Positions 24,663-32,367 of a stretch of DNA of 32,367 nucleotides are shown piece by piece. Within the stretch, counting starts at the first letter, position 1, and every line of letters begins with the position of its first letter. A program made the position numbers and the translations under genes. Source of the stretch: Bacteroidales bacterium (lineage in GTDB: Bacteria > Bacteroidota > Bacteroidia > Bacteroidales > UBA3824); assembly GCA_017962175.1 (NCBI GenBank), contig JAGCVU010000146.1, forward strand, positions 1 through 32,367, written 5' to 3'. The notes under the pieces were generated by a model. That model worked only from the letters and a program-made list of their open reading frames with translations. It searched no databases and was not told the origin of the DNA.

Positions 24663-25565
24663 TTGTTGTGTTAAATCTCTGAAAATTTTTTCTAAACTAT
24701 TCTTATTCTGACTGAGTGTCAGTATTTTAAGATTATTGGCAACGGCAAAATCAAAAACCTGTTCGCGAATATCGGTGCCGTCGGGTTGTTTTATCTGCCA
24801 TAAACCTTGATTTTCAGCCACATTGTCTGCGCCAAAGGCAGTTTTAAGTGTAGTAATATCGGGGGTGTGATTAAATTCTACTATAATATTAGAGGTATTT
24901 CCAGCCGCACGAAGGTTTTGTAGAGTGTCGTCGGCAACTATTTTTCCTTTGTTGATAATAACCGCACGTGAGCACACCGCCTCGGCTTCTTGCATAATGT
25001 GAGTACTGAGTATTACAGTTTTCTCGCGCCCGAGTAGTTTTATAAGGTCACGAATTTCGAGAATCTGATTAGGGTCGAGACCGGTGGTGGGTTCGTCTAA
25101 AATCAATATCGACGGATTGTGCACCATAGCCCTTGCCAAACCTGTGCGCTGACGGTATCCCTTGCTCAATTCGCCACACTTTTTATATTGGTGATCACCA
25201 AGACCAACAGCATCTATTGCATTCTTAACTGCGCTCTGAACCTGCGACTGCGGCATATATATTCTTGCGGAATATTCAAGATATTCCTTTACATACATAT
25301 TAAGGTATAGAGGATTGTTTTCGGGAAGATAGCCTATTTCTTTTTTAAGGTCGTCCATACAGTCCTCGGTATCGGTGTCGTTGATAAACACCTTTCCACT
25401 GTCGGCGGCAAGACAGCCCGTAACTATCTTCATTGTAGTGCTTTTGCCTGCTCCATTTGGACCAAGAAAACCCACAATCTCGCCCTTGCCTACCTCGAAA
25501 GAGATATTGTCAACAGCACGATTGGCGCCATACGATTTTGAAAGGTTATCTACTTTTACTGACAT
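24657..25565 (-). CDS. gldA: GldA-like ABC transporter ATP-binding protein
   Basis: This 302-residue ATPase is counted from the ATG at 25565 (MSVKVDNLSKSYG), the usual family start; an upstream ATG at 25574 adds MFR. It has Walker A GPNGAGKST (35-43), GYLPENNPLYLNMYVKEYL, the signature LSKGYRQRTGLARAM, Walker B ILILDEPTTGLDP and the switch His in LSTHIMQEAE. The C-terminal tail ends SLEKIFRDLTQ. These phrases match GldA, the ATPase of the gliding-motility-associated ABC transporter, which is widespread in Bacteroidetes including non-gliding species. The usual GldFG permease genes are not adjacent in the window. The transported substrate is unknown, and gliding should not be assumed. Confidence 0.85.
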   Translation of the reverse strand: MSVKVDNLSKSYGANRAVDNISFEVGKGEIVGFLGPNGAGKSTTMKIVTGCLAADSGKVFINDTDTEDCMDDLKKEIGYLPENNPLYLNMYVKEYLEYSARIYMPQSQVQSAVKNAIDAVGLGDHQYKKCGELSKGYRQRTGLARAMVHNPSILILDEPTTGLDPNQILEIRDLIKLLGREKTVILSTHIMQEAEAVCSRAVIINKGKIVADDTLQNLRAAGNTSNIIVEFNHTPDITTLKTAFGADNVAENQGLWQIKQPDGTDIREQVFDFAVANNLKILTLSQNKNSLEKIFRDLTQQV

Positions 25566-25593
25566 GCGAAACAATATTTTTAAATGTTTTCCG

Positions 25594-25622
25594 CAAAGTT
25601 AAAAAAAAAAATTGTTTTACAA
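25594..25622 (-). promoter_or_regulatory. Promoter for the gldA-like gene
   Basis: On the - strand TTTG (from 25623 down to 25620) is followed by an 18-nt spacer and TAACTTTG (25601-25594), an exact -7 box with a slightly short spacer. It lies 28 nt upstream of the chosen ATG and faces the promoter of the phosphatase gene. Confidence 0.68.
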
Positions 25623-25642
25623 ATATTATTATTATACCTTTG
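25612..25642 (+). promoter_or_regulatory. Promoter for the SpoIIE-type phosphatase gene
   Basis: TTG at 25612-25614, a 20-nt spacer and TACCTTTG at 25635-25642 match the Bacteroidetes promoter. A second -7 match, TAACTTTG, lies at 25646-25653 but has no good -33 partner. The spacer region overlaps the divergent promoter of the gldA-like gene. Confidence 0.7.
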
Positions 25643-25673
25643 CCTTAACTTTGCGAATAAAAAAGATTTCAAC

Positions 25674-26996
25674 ATGAGAGTAAAGGTAATCAAACAACTT
25701 TGTGCAACGGCATTAATAATCTTTTGCTCAATAGTAGGGTATGCTCAAACATCACCCGAAGATATAGTTATTGTTGAACCGGAACAAGCCGCTATTGATA
25801 GTCTACAAAGTCTAATTTCAGAATATACACCCGAAAGTGTGAAGGTGAAAATCTATTACGACATTGCCGCTAAATACACAAACTACGATTCAATTCTCAA
25901 ATACAACCTTCTGTCGCTCAAAACCGAAGAAGAGTTGAAACGCAAAAACGACCAATTACTCCACGACGAAGAAAAACGCAAACTCCTTACCTATATATCT
26001 GCACTTGCAGGCGCTCTAATTGTGGTATCGTTTATAGTGTTCTTCATTACAAGAATCCTGAAAATCAAGAAGAAAGCTAACACAGCACTATCAGAGCAAA
26101 ACGGAATTCTCATAAGTCAAAAAGCCGAAATTGAGGCTCAACGCGACGAAATTGAAGCTCAGCGCGATGAAATTGAGATACAAAAAAACCTCATCTCCGA
26201 TCAAATGTGTGAAGTGGAGAAAGTTAACAACCAATTGCTTGCCAGCATCAATTATGCACAAAGAATTCAACGGGCTTCACTCTCTTCTGACGAAGAAATG
26301 AACCGAAACTTCAACGAATCCTTTATTTACTATCAACCAAAAGACATTGTTAGTGGCGATTATTACATCACCGAAAAATACGGACCATATTCTGTAATGA
26401 TTACCGCCGACTGTACAGGTCATGGTATTCCGGGCGCGTTTTTATCTATTCTCGGCATTGCAGCCATCAAAGAATATATGCGTACCGAAGAAGATGCCGA
26501 AAATCCGGGCGTAGTGCTCGATCGTATTCGCTCATTTATCAAAAGCACAATCAACTCGCACTCCGAAAGCCGCTTAAACGATGGTATGGATATGTCGATT
26601 TGTTCGTTCAATTTTGAAAAAATGACACTTACCTACGCCATTGCAAACCAAAAAGTGCTTTTAATACGCAACGGCGAAATTATTGCACTTAAAGGCGACA
26701 ACATGCCTGTAGGACGATGCAGCTACGAAAATGGCGATTTTCAAACTCAATCTATTAAAATTGAACTTGGCGATATGGTTTATATGTTTTCCGATGGTAT
26801 TCAAGATCAATTTGGAATTATTGAAGGCAATGATCATCCCAGAAAATTCGGTTCGCGACGTCTTGCCGACAATCTTGCCACGATATCGTCGCTCCCGGTA
26901 CACCAACAGTTAGAAGTTATTACCCAAACTATCAACACTTGGCGCGGCAGTTATCCTCAAACCGACGACCAAACATTAGTGGGTATTCGCATTTAG
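25674..26996 (+). CDS. PP2C/SpoIIE-type protein serine phosphatase with membrane anchor and coiled coil
   Basis: The 440-residue product is counted from ATG 25674 (MRVKVIKQLCATALII), which opens a signal peptide ending near VGYAQ; upstream ATGs would precede the promoter boxes. A short extracytoplasmic region (about 26-106) and a membrane segment (107-127) follow. A coiled coil (135-190) contains a repeated EIEAQRD heptad, and a SpoIIE-type phosphatase domain completes the chain. Metal-ligand motifs are SGDYY (Asp229), TADCTGHGIPGAF (Asp246), SDGIQDQFG and the final TDDQTLVGIRI. Related Bacteroidetes proteins usually carry several TPR repeats before the membrane; here only a stub remains. It presumably dephosphorylates an anti-anti-sigma-like or similar partner not encoded here. 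The solute-binding lipoprotein gene follows after 46 nt. Confidence 0.9.
   Translation: MRVKVIKQLCATALIIFCSIVGYAQTSPEDIVIVEPEQAAIDSLQSLISEYTPESVKVKIYYDIAAKYTNYDSILKYNLLSLKTEEELKRKNDQLLHDEEKRKLLTYISALAGALIVVSFIVFFITRILKIKKKANTALSEQNGILISQKAEIEAQRDEIEAQRDEIEIQKNLISDQMCEVEKVNNQLLASINYAQRIQRASLSSDEEMNRNFNESFIYYQPKDIVSGDYYITEKYGPYSVMITADCTGHGIPGAFLSILGIAAIKEYMRTEEDAENPGVVLDRIRSFIKSTINSHSESRLNDGMDMSICSFNFEKMTLTYAIANQKVLLIRNGEIIALKGDNMPVGRCSYENGDFQTQSIKIELGDMVYMFSDGIQDQFGIIEGNDHPRKFGSRRLADNLATISSLPVHQQLEVITQTINTWRGSYPQTDDQTLVGIRI
26127..26189 (+). repeat. 21-bp tandem repeat encoding coiled-coil heptads
   Basis: Two near-identical 21-bp units (26127-26147 and 26148-26168) and a diverged third (26169-26189) begin GAAATTGA and encode EIEAQRD, EIEAQRD and EIEIQKN. 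They extend the signalling coiled coil of the phosphatase by whole heptads. Confidence 0.8.
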
Positions 26997-27042
26997 ACTA
27001 TATTCACTCAATAACGAACTTAACTAATACATTATCAAGACA

Positions 27043-27834
27043 ATGAAAAGGATACTAAGTATTACAACTGCTTTAGCGGTAGCATCCATAATGCTAATAG
27101 GATGCGCAAGCAACAACGAGGAAAAAATCCGTAGTTTTGAACAGCTTGAAGGACACAGTATTGTTGTGCAGAAAGGAACCATGTTTGAAACCATTCTCAA
27201 AGAGCAATACCCCTCTTACAATGTTACCTCAGTTCCAACGTTTTTTGGAATTTACAAAACTCTCGTTTCGGGCGAAGCTGAATATGGCTTAGACGAAGAT
27301 GTGAGTGCGTCGCTCATTCTTGCAGGTGGCTTATCTATCGACACTTCATATGCAAATCAACCGCCTGTACCTATGGGTGCAATCTTTAACAAAAGCAACA
27401 CCGAATTAAAACAACAATTTGACGAGTTTCTTACCGAATTAGACAACTCAGGCAAACTCGCCGAAATACGTACAAAATGGTTCAACAGCATTGCACCCTC
27501 GTCGCAACCTGTTCCCAAATGTCATGTTACCGAAGGCACTCCTATCAAAGCCGTTATCGAAGCTGACTTCCCGCCGTTTAACCTCAAAAACGGTAAAGAC
27601 ATTTCGGGTCTTGATGTAGAATTGCTCACCATGTTTGCCGACCATATCAACCGTCCTGTGGAATTAACCATTTTGCCCTTCAACGAACTTATACCCGCTG
27701 TAGAGCAAGGCAAAGCCGATATGAGTATTTCGGGTATCAGCGAAACCGACGAACGCAAAGAGCATGTTTTGTTTTCAAAACCTTACAACAAAACACATAT
27801 GCTTATTGTTTCACTTAAAAAGGTAGCTTATTGA
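27043..27834 (+). CDS. Solute-binding lipoprotein with permuted SBP_bac_3 lobes
   Basis: The 263-residue lipoprotein has a signal peptide and lipobox LIGC with lipidated Cys21. Residues 33-150 read like the second half of an amino-acid-type binding protein (FEQLEGHSIVVQKGT and LAEIRTKWFNSI). Residues 166-259 read like the first half (AVIEADFPPFNLKNGKDISG, FNELIPAVEQGKADMSISG and DERKEHVLFSKPYNK). The order is therefore reversed relative to standard family members. Similar permuted proteins occur in gut bacteria, so this is probably an intact protein and not a truncated tandem. No permease or ATPase of the polar amino-acid type adjoins it. It lies 46 nt after the phosphatase with no promoter between, so co-expression is likely and a sensory role is possible. 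Confidence 0.82.
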   Translation: MKRILSITTALAVASIMLIGCASNNEEKIRSFEQLEGHSIVVQKGTMFETILKEQYPSYNVTSVPTFFGIYKTLVSGEAEYGLDEDVSASLILAGGLSIDTSYANQPPVPMGAIFNKSNTELKQQFDEFLTELDNSGKLAEIRTKWFNSIAPSSQPVPKCHVTEGTPIKAVIEADFPPFNLKNGKDISGLDVELLTMFADHINRPVELTILPFNELIPAVEQGKADMSISGISETDERKEHVLFSKPYNKTHMLIVSLKKVAY

Positions 27835-27838
27835 TAAA

Positions 27839-27870
27839 TTTGCAATTAAAAATACTTTGTTATAATTTTG
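27839..27870 (+). promoter_or_regulatory. Bacteroidetes promoter for the rlmI-like gene and ispG
   Basis: TTTG at 27839-27842, a 20-nt spacer and TAATTTTG at 27863-27870 match the consensus. The start codon is 28 nt downstream of the -7 box. The -33 box lies 4 nt after the stop of the preceding gene. Confidence 0.8.
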
Positions 27871-27898
27871 CCCTTTAAGAAATAAAACATTTATAGCA

Positions 27899-29095
27899 AT
27901 GCAATACAATTTTCCTAAGATAATACTCAAATCGGGTAAAGATCGCAGTATCAAGCGTTTTCATCCGTGGATTTTTTCCGGAGCAATCAAAAACACCATT
28001 GGCAACCCCTTGGAGGGCGATGATGTGGTAGTGTATACCATTAGCAACGAATTTCTCGGTCTTGGTCATTACCAAAAAGGCGGCAGCATAACAGTACGCA
28101 TTTATTCGTTTGACGAAATAATGCCCGACCGCGAATTTTGGAGAGAAAAAATAGCCACAGCCATTGAGCTTCGTCGTCGCTGCGGATACATCGACAATTC
28201 CGAAACCACAGTTTGCCGCTTAATTCACGGCGAGGGCGACGGATTTCCGGGATTTATCTGCGACTATTACAACGGAACAGTTGTATTTCAATCGCATAGC
28301 TGGGGTATGTACAAGTTGGAAGAACTCTTTGCCGACATTTTTAAAGAAGTGCTTGGCAATCGCGTTACCAACATCTACTCCAAAAGCGACAAAACCCTTC
28401 CCAAAAGCAACGAAATCACAGCCGAAAACCGCTTTTTGTTTGGTTCGCAAGCCGAAGGCGTGGTAAAAGAATACGGCACTAAGTTTTATGTTAATGTGGT
28501 TGAAGGTCAAAAAACCGGCTACTTTATCGACCAACGCGAAAATCGTCACCTACTTCAGCATTACAGCCAAGGCAAAAGCGTCTTGAATATGTTTTGCTAC
28601 ACAGGCGGATTTTCGGTGGCAGCATTGGCAGGCGGCGCAAAAGACGTTACAAGTGTTGACGCTTCGCAAATTGCCATTGACCTTACCAAGCGCAATATCG
28701 AAATGAATTTTCCTAACTGCACCAACCACACTGCATTAGCCGTTGATGCTTTTGATTATCTCGACCATTTAGAAAAAGACCGTTACGACCTTATAATACT
28801 CGACCCGCCGGCATTTGCCAAACACGCAAGTGCTATGAATCAGGCAATTAAAGGTTACACTCGCATTAACCGCGCCGCACTTGAACGCATTGCTCCCAAC
28901 TCGCTGATGTTTACATTCTCGTGCTCGCAGGCTATCGACAAACTTACATTCCGCATGGCTGTAATGGAGGCTTCTATTCAGGCTGGACGCAAGATAAAAA
29001 TTCTTCACCAACTTACTCAGCCCGACGACCACCCAATCAGCATTTATCATCCCGAAGGCGAATACCTTAAAGGATTGGTACTTTTTGTAGAATAA
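27899..29095 (+). CDS. rlmI: 23S rRNA (cytosine-5) methyltransferase, RlmI family
   Basis: The 398-residue protein has an N-terminal PUA-type RNA-binding domain (about 4-75, with RFHPWIFSGAI and GLGHYQKGGSITVRIYS). A central domain holds LIHGEGDGFPGFICDYYNG, and a class I SAM-methyltransferase domain follows. The SAM-binding loop reads LNMFCYTGGFSVAAL (YTGGF at 234-238), GAKDVTSVDAS follows, and DPPAF (302-306) is the catalytic region motif. The RlmI family methylates position 5 of C1962 in 23S rRNA in E. coli; the same target is likely but not proven here. It is cotranscribed with ispG (15-nt gap) from the promoter at 27839-27870. Confidence 0.88.
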   Translation: MQYNFPKIILKSGKDRSIKRFHPWIFSGAIKNTIGNPLEGDDVVVYTISNEFLGLGHYQKGGSITVRIYSFDEIMPDREFWREKIATAIELRRRCGYIDNSETTVCRLIHGEGDGFPGFICDYYNGTVVFQSHSWGMYKLEELFADIFKEVLGNRVTNIYSKSDKTLPKSNEITAENRFLFGSQAEGVVKEYGTKFYVNVVEGQKTGYFIDQRENRHLLQHYSQGKSVLNMFCYTGGFSVAALAGGAKDVTSVDASQIAIDLTKRNIEMNFPNCTNHTALAVDAFDYLDHLEKDRYDLIILDPPAFAKHASAMNQAIKGYTRINRAALERIAPNSLMFTFSCSQAIDKLTFRMAVMEASIQAGRKIKILHQLTQPDDHPISIYHPEGEYLKGLVLFVE

Positions 29096-29110
29096 TTAAA
29101 GGGTAAAAGT

Positions 29111-30823
29111 ATGTATACGCAATCGCTTACTAACTATCACCGCCGCCAAAGCACTTTTGAGGTAAAAATAGGCAACACCGTTATTGGCGGAAATCACCCC
29201 GTTAAGGTGCAAACCATGTGCAACACCTCCACAGCCGACGTTGAAGGCACTGTGGCGCAAATTGTAAAAGTGGCTAAAACCACCACGTGTGATATAATTC
29301 GCGTAACAGTTCCCTCGCTAAAAGACGTGGAATATTTGCGACAAATAAAAAAATGTCTTAATGAACAAAATATTGACATTCCACTTGTTGCCGATGTTCA
29401 CTTCAACTCAAAAATAGCTTTTGAATGTGCGGGAATAGTTGAAAAAGTGCGTATCAATCCGGGAAACTTTTGCAGCCATACCGACCCCTGTCTTACCGAA
29501 GAAGCTTTTAATGCCGAAGGTGAAAATATCCGTCGCGTATTTTCCGATTTTTTAGACAAATGTGTTGAAAATAATTGCGCTGTACGCATTGGCACCAATC
29601 ACGGCTCGCTATCGGCAAGAGTTTTAAACCGTTACGGCGACACTCCCGAAGGAATGGTATTTTCGGTAATGGAATTTTTGTGCGTTGCCGTAGAAAAACA
29701 TTTCAACAATATAGCCATTTCGCTAAAATCGAGCAATCCATTTGTGGCAATACGCGCCGCACGTCTTTTGGTAGAACAGCAAAACCAAGAAGAAATGGCT
29801 TATCCGCTTCACCTTGGCGTTACCGAGGCAGGTGAAGGCACCGACGGACGTTTAAAATCTGCCGCCGGCATTGCTCCCCTTCTCTGCGACGGCATTGGCG
29901 GCACTATTCGCGTTTCGCTTACCGAAGACCCTGAATTTGAGATTCTTCCCGGACGTCAATTAGTGGATTACACCAATTGGCGCAGCAATCATACTCCATT
30001 GCCCGAAATTCCGCTCTTTTACGACCCGTTTCATTACCAAAAACGCGAATCCATAGCCGTGGGCAAAATTGGAGGCAACAACATTGCCACAGTAGCTCTC
30101 TATGCCGATAAACCCGAACAGGCAGAGGAATACAGCCGCTGCGTAAAACAATTGATGGAAACCAAACGTCTTCCCGATGTTATAATCACTCCCGAAGCCG
30201 AGGGGTTCACCTTTATCGACGAAGATACCGATTTTTCCCACATTGAAAACAACACTGAAACCGTCTACATTGCCGCACCCAAAAATCGCAACAAGATAGG
30301 CGCATTTCGTTATATTTTTTATCAATTGCAGCAACGCGGCATAAAGAATCCCGTGCTGATATGTCCCGATATGGGCGAAACCAATCCCGAATACGATTCA
30401 TTTGCACCCGTAGCCGAGGCTGCGGGCATATTTATCGATGGTTTTGGCGATGGTATCTGCCTTTGCGCAAGCCGTGGAGTAGAAAACGCCGTGCGCATGG
30501 GATTTGATATTTTACAAATAAGCCGTCTTCGCATATCGGGCAACGAATATGTATCGTGTCCCGGCTGTGGACGCACGCTTTACGACCTTCAATCCACAGT
30601 AAAAAAGATAAAAGCTGCCACAGCCAAATATTCTAATCTAAAAATTGCCGTTATGGGCTGCATAGTAAACGGTCCCGGCGAAATGGCAGATGCCGATTTT
30701 GGCTATGTTGGCGACGGTATAGGCAAAATTTCGCTCTACAAAAACCGTCAACTTGTTAAAAAATCAATTCCCCAAGAACAAGCAGTGGATGAATTGATTA
30801 AATTAATAGAAAATTCAAATTGA
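29111..30823 (+). CDS. ispG: 4-hydroxy-3-methylbut-2-enyl-diphosphate synthase (long form)
   Basis: The 570-residue iron-sulfur enzyme makes HMBPP from MEcPP, the penultimate step of the MEP isoprenoid pathway. The TIM-barrel domain shows GNHPVKVQTMCNTSTADVE, PLVADVHFN and VRINPGNF. The C-terminal [4Fe-4S] domain has CPGCGRT (Cys483, Cys486) and MGCIVNGPGE (Cys517, Glu524). It is longer than the E. coli enzyme (about 370 residues) because of an inserted middle domain, as in Bacteroidetes, Chlamydiae and plants. It is the second gene of the rlmI-ispG unit. No strong terminator was seen in the 94-nt gap after it. Confidence 0.97.
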   Translation: MYTQSLTNYHRRQSTFEVKIGNTVIGGNHPVKVQTMCNTSTADVEGTVAQIVKVAKTTTCDIIRVTVPSLKDVEYLRQIKKCLNEQNIDIPLVADVHFNSKIAFECAGIVEKVRINPGNFCSHTDPCLTEEAFNAEGENIRRVFSDFLDKCVENNCAVRIGTNHGSLSARVLNRYGDTPEGMVFSVMEFLCVAVEKHFNNIAISLKSSNPFVAIRAARLLVEQQNQEEMAYPLHLGVTEAGEGTDGRLKSAAGIAPLLCDGIGGTIRVSLTEDPEFEILPGRQLVDYTNWRSNHTPLPEIPLFYDPFHYQKRESIAVGKIGGNNIATVALYADKPEQAEEYSRCVKQLMETKRLPDVIITPEAEGFTFIDEDTDFSHIENNTETVYIAAPKNRNKIGAFRYIFYQLQQRGIKNPVLICPDMGETNPEYDSFAPVAEAAGIFIDGFGDGICLCASRGVENAVRMGFDILQISRLRISGNEYVSCPGCGRTLYDLQSTVKKIKAATAKYSNLKIAVMGCIVNGPGEMADADFGYVGDGIGKISLYKNRQLVKKSIPQEQAVDELIKLIENSN

Positions 30824-30917
30824 AATTGAATACATCGGCATAGTTTTTTTATAAATTTAGCAAAAAATTATGGAAAACAAAAAACTATATTTATCTTTAC
30901 AACCTAATTGATTAGTT

Positions 30918-31730
30918 ATGAAACGTGTTGGACTATTACTTTTAACCTTGCTATTGTCGGTAACACTGCTCGACCGCTCTGTAAAAGCCGACAACGAGAT
31001 CAAAATCGAAGGAATATTTCAAGGAGAAAACCTCTTTGTAATGAACCCGTTTGCTTCGAGCGGAGTGGGTTTTTGTATATTCGAAGTTCAGGTAAACGGC
31101 AAAGTGTCTTCCGACGAAATCAATTGCAGTGCGTTTGAAATCGACCTTTCGGCTTACCATATGAACCAAGGCGACCCTGTTTCGATACTTATCAAACACA
31201 AAGACGGATGCACACCCAAAGTACTCAACGCCAATGTATTAAAACCAAAAACTACTTTCAATACCACTTCCATCAAAATCGACAAGGCGGGCAACATTAC
31301 TTGGACTACCAAAGACGAAATGGGTAGCCTACCCTTTATTGTAGAGCAATTTAAATGGAAAAAATGGATTACTGTAGCGCAAGTAGACGGCAAAGGTCGT
31401 CCCGCACCCACAAACTACACCGTTAAAGTAAATCTCCATAGCGGCATCAACAAATTTCGTATCAAACAAGTAGACTACACCAAAAAACCTCGTTACACCC
31501 CAGAAGTAACTGTCAACAATCTTCAACCCGACGTTACATTCCAACCCGGCAACAATGGCAAAACCACCGGCTCGGTAACATTCTCACGCTCTACCGATTA
31601 CGAAATTTATGATTTCTATGGAAAACGTCTTGCCAAGGGTACAGGAACGATGGTAAATGTGTCGTCTTTCCCAAAAGGCACATACTTTATCAATTACGAT
31701 AGCAAGAGTGAATCGTTTGAGAAACGATAA
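30918..31730 (+). CDS. Secreted protein of unknown function with T9SS-like C-terminal domain
   Basis: This 270-residue protein has an N-terminal signal peptide (about 1-24, with a run of Leu) and no recognised enzyme motif. The middle is beta-rich. The last 55 or so residues, from SVTFSRSTDYEIYDFYGKRL through VNVSSFPKGTYFINY, resemble the C-terminal sorting domain of type IX secretion cargo ('eiyd..Gk.v..g....dvs.lpkGvYfv'). Such proteins cross the outer membrane and may be attached to A-type LPS. A near-consensus -7 box TATCTTTA lies at 30892-30899. The gene converges on the amidohydrolase gene with a 7-nt gap. The sorting-domain call is by pattern only. Confidence 0.7.
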   Translation: MKRVGLLLLTLLLSVTLLDRSVKADNEIKIEGIFQGENLFVMNPFASSGVGFCIFEVQVNGKVSSDEINCSAFEIDLSAYHMNQGDPVSILIKHKDGCTPKVLNANVLKPKTTFNTTSIKIDKAGNITWTTKDEMGSLPFIVEQFKWKKWITVAQVDGKGRPAPTNYTVKVNLHSGINKFRIKQVDYTKKPRYTPEVTVNNLQPDVTFQPGNNGKTTGSVTFSRSTDYEIYDFYGKRLAKGTGTMVNVSSFPKGTYFINYDSKSESFEKR

Positions 31731-31737
31731 CGCCATT

Positions 31738-32367
31738 TTACACCAAACGACGAGTTACGCACCCCTGTTTTAACCGCATATTCTCAAAATCTATTCCCTC
31801 AATCAGCACCAAACCAGCACGTTTACCCTTTTCTATTGTACCTAAATCACTATCCATACCCAATGACTTTGCGCCATTGATAGTTGCAAATTTTATAATA
31901 TCCTCCAAACCGATTTCAGGGTAATAATTCTGCAAAGCGTACATCTCATCTACCATCGAAAGGCGGTCGTTTGACGATAGAGAATCGGTTCCAAGGCATA
32001 CTGTGAGACCTTTCTGCATCATCATAGGCACATTGCCAATCTTCTTCTCCAAAAACAGGTTCGACTTGGGGCAGATAACAAAATAAGGATTCTTGATAGC
32101 ACCTTTGGCATAATCCAAATCATCCGCGCTCGAATAGATATTGTGGACAAGCAAAACATTGTCGTAACTAAAATACTCACCCACCGACTGTAACGACGTC
32201 TTACCTGTAACAGGGATTGAAGACAAATCCATCGGGAAACGCTCCACTATTTCGCCCGAATGATTAATATATAAGGTGTTTTCGGCTTGCGTCTCCTGAT
32301 TGTGGATAGAGAACACTCGGCGGTTGTCCTTATTTATCTCATTTATAACGCCGAACAGTTCGGGACA
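31738..32367 (-). CDS. Amidohydrolase-superfamily protein, C-terminal part (partial)
   Basis: The frame stays open to the end of the window, so the N-terminus lies beyond base 32367; a GTG at 32316 is in frame but is probably internal. The visible 209 residues include LLVHNIYSSADDLDYA with a metal-ligand His, ICPKSNLFLEKK, the motif LGTDSLSSNDRLSMVDEM with the metal-ligand Asp, and a final FATINGAKSLG ... LGTIEKGKRAGLVLIE. This is the C-terminal pattern of the ATZ/TRZ and aminodeoxyfutalosine/S-adenosylhomocysteine deaminase group of metal-dependent hydrolases. The substrate cannot be fixed from this part; a deaminase of the futalosine menaquinone pathway is one possibility. Confidence 0.82.
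   Translation of the reverse strand, partial: CPELFGVINEINKDNRRVFSIHNQETQAENTLYINHSGEIVERFPMDLSSIPVTGKTSLQSVGEYFSYDNVLLVHNIYSSADDLDYAKGAIKNPYFVICPKSNLFLEKKIGNVPMMMQKGLTVCLGTDSLSSNDRLSMVDEMYALQNYYPEIGLEDIIKFATINGAKSLGMDSDLGTIEKGKRAGLVLIEGIDFENMRLKQGCVTRRLV

Noticed and set aside
25584..25673. An N-terminal extension of the phosphatase from an upstream ATG at 25584.
   Set aside because: That start precedes the promoter boxes, while ATG 25674 begins a clean signal peptide.
1..32367. CRISPR arrays, tRNA or rRNA genes, insertion sequences, integrases or phage genes.
   Set aside because: No regularly spaced repeats, no cloverleaf-like sequence I could recognise, and no transposase or integrase motifs were found by reading both strands.

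Overview
The window reads as a chromosomal segment from a member of the Bacteroidota, most likely the order Bacteroidales. The evidence is: Bacteroidetes-type promoters (TTTG, a 19-20 nt spacer, then TAnnTTTG) before proC and before the rlmI-like gene, with looser matches elsewhere; a long two-domain IspG; a GldA-type ABC ATPase; a histidine kinase with an HQLGTP H-box; a secreted protein with a C-terminus like a type IX secretion sorting domain; and an AT-rich, tightly packed gene layout. No species can be assigned from the sequence alone.

Positions 1-7659 and 9367-20633 are two halves of a surface-glycan biosynthesis locus, all on the + strand with genes that overlap or nearly touch. It holds seven recognisable GT2-type glycosyltransferases (one only as a C-terminal piece fused to an acetyltransferase). 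It also holds single members of the GT10 (fucosyltransferase-like), GT32, GT61 and GT4 families, an unassigned GT-A-like protein, a GT-C-like membrane protein, and a frameshifted GT14-like gene. A decoration module accompanies them: a CatB-type acetyltransferase domain, an AlgJ/AlgX-like SGNH protein, a second SGNH protein, an MBOAT O-acyltransferase, the deletion remnant of a third SGNH gene directly behind the MBOAT gene, and an LtaS/PEtn-transferase-like membrane enzyme. The likely product is a branched, O-acylated and phospho-substituted capsule or LPS-linked glycan. No flippase, polymerase or initiating transferase is recognisable here, so the locus probably extends to the left of the window.

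The housekeeping gene gpmI (7719-9254, - strand) sits between the two glycan blocks with its own promoter motif and terminator.

From 20620 onward the window is core genome. proC and ribE form a short operon with a consensus promoter and a strong terminator. On the - strand lie a histidine kinase with no regulator beside it, a branched-chain aminotransferase and a GldA-like ABC ATPase, separated by clear hairpin terminators. A tight divergent promoter region (25594-25642) then drives a SpoIIE-type phosphatase, followed by a solute-binding lipoprotein whose two lobes are in permuted order. An rlmI-like rRNA methyltransferase and ispG form the next operon. The window ends with a small secreted protein and the C-terminal part of an amidohydrolase.

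The best leads are the glycan-decoration module with its decayed SGNH partner, the glycosyltransferase-acetyltransferase fusion, the frameshifted GT14 gene, and the phosphatase/permuted binding-protein pair. None can be called a wholly new system from sequence reading alone.
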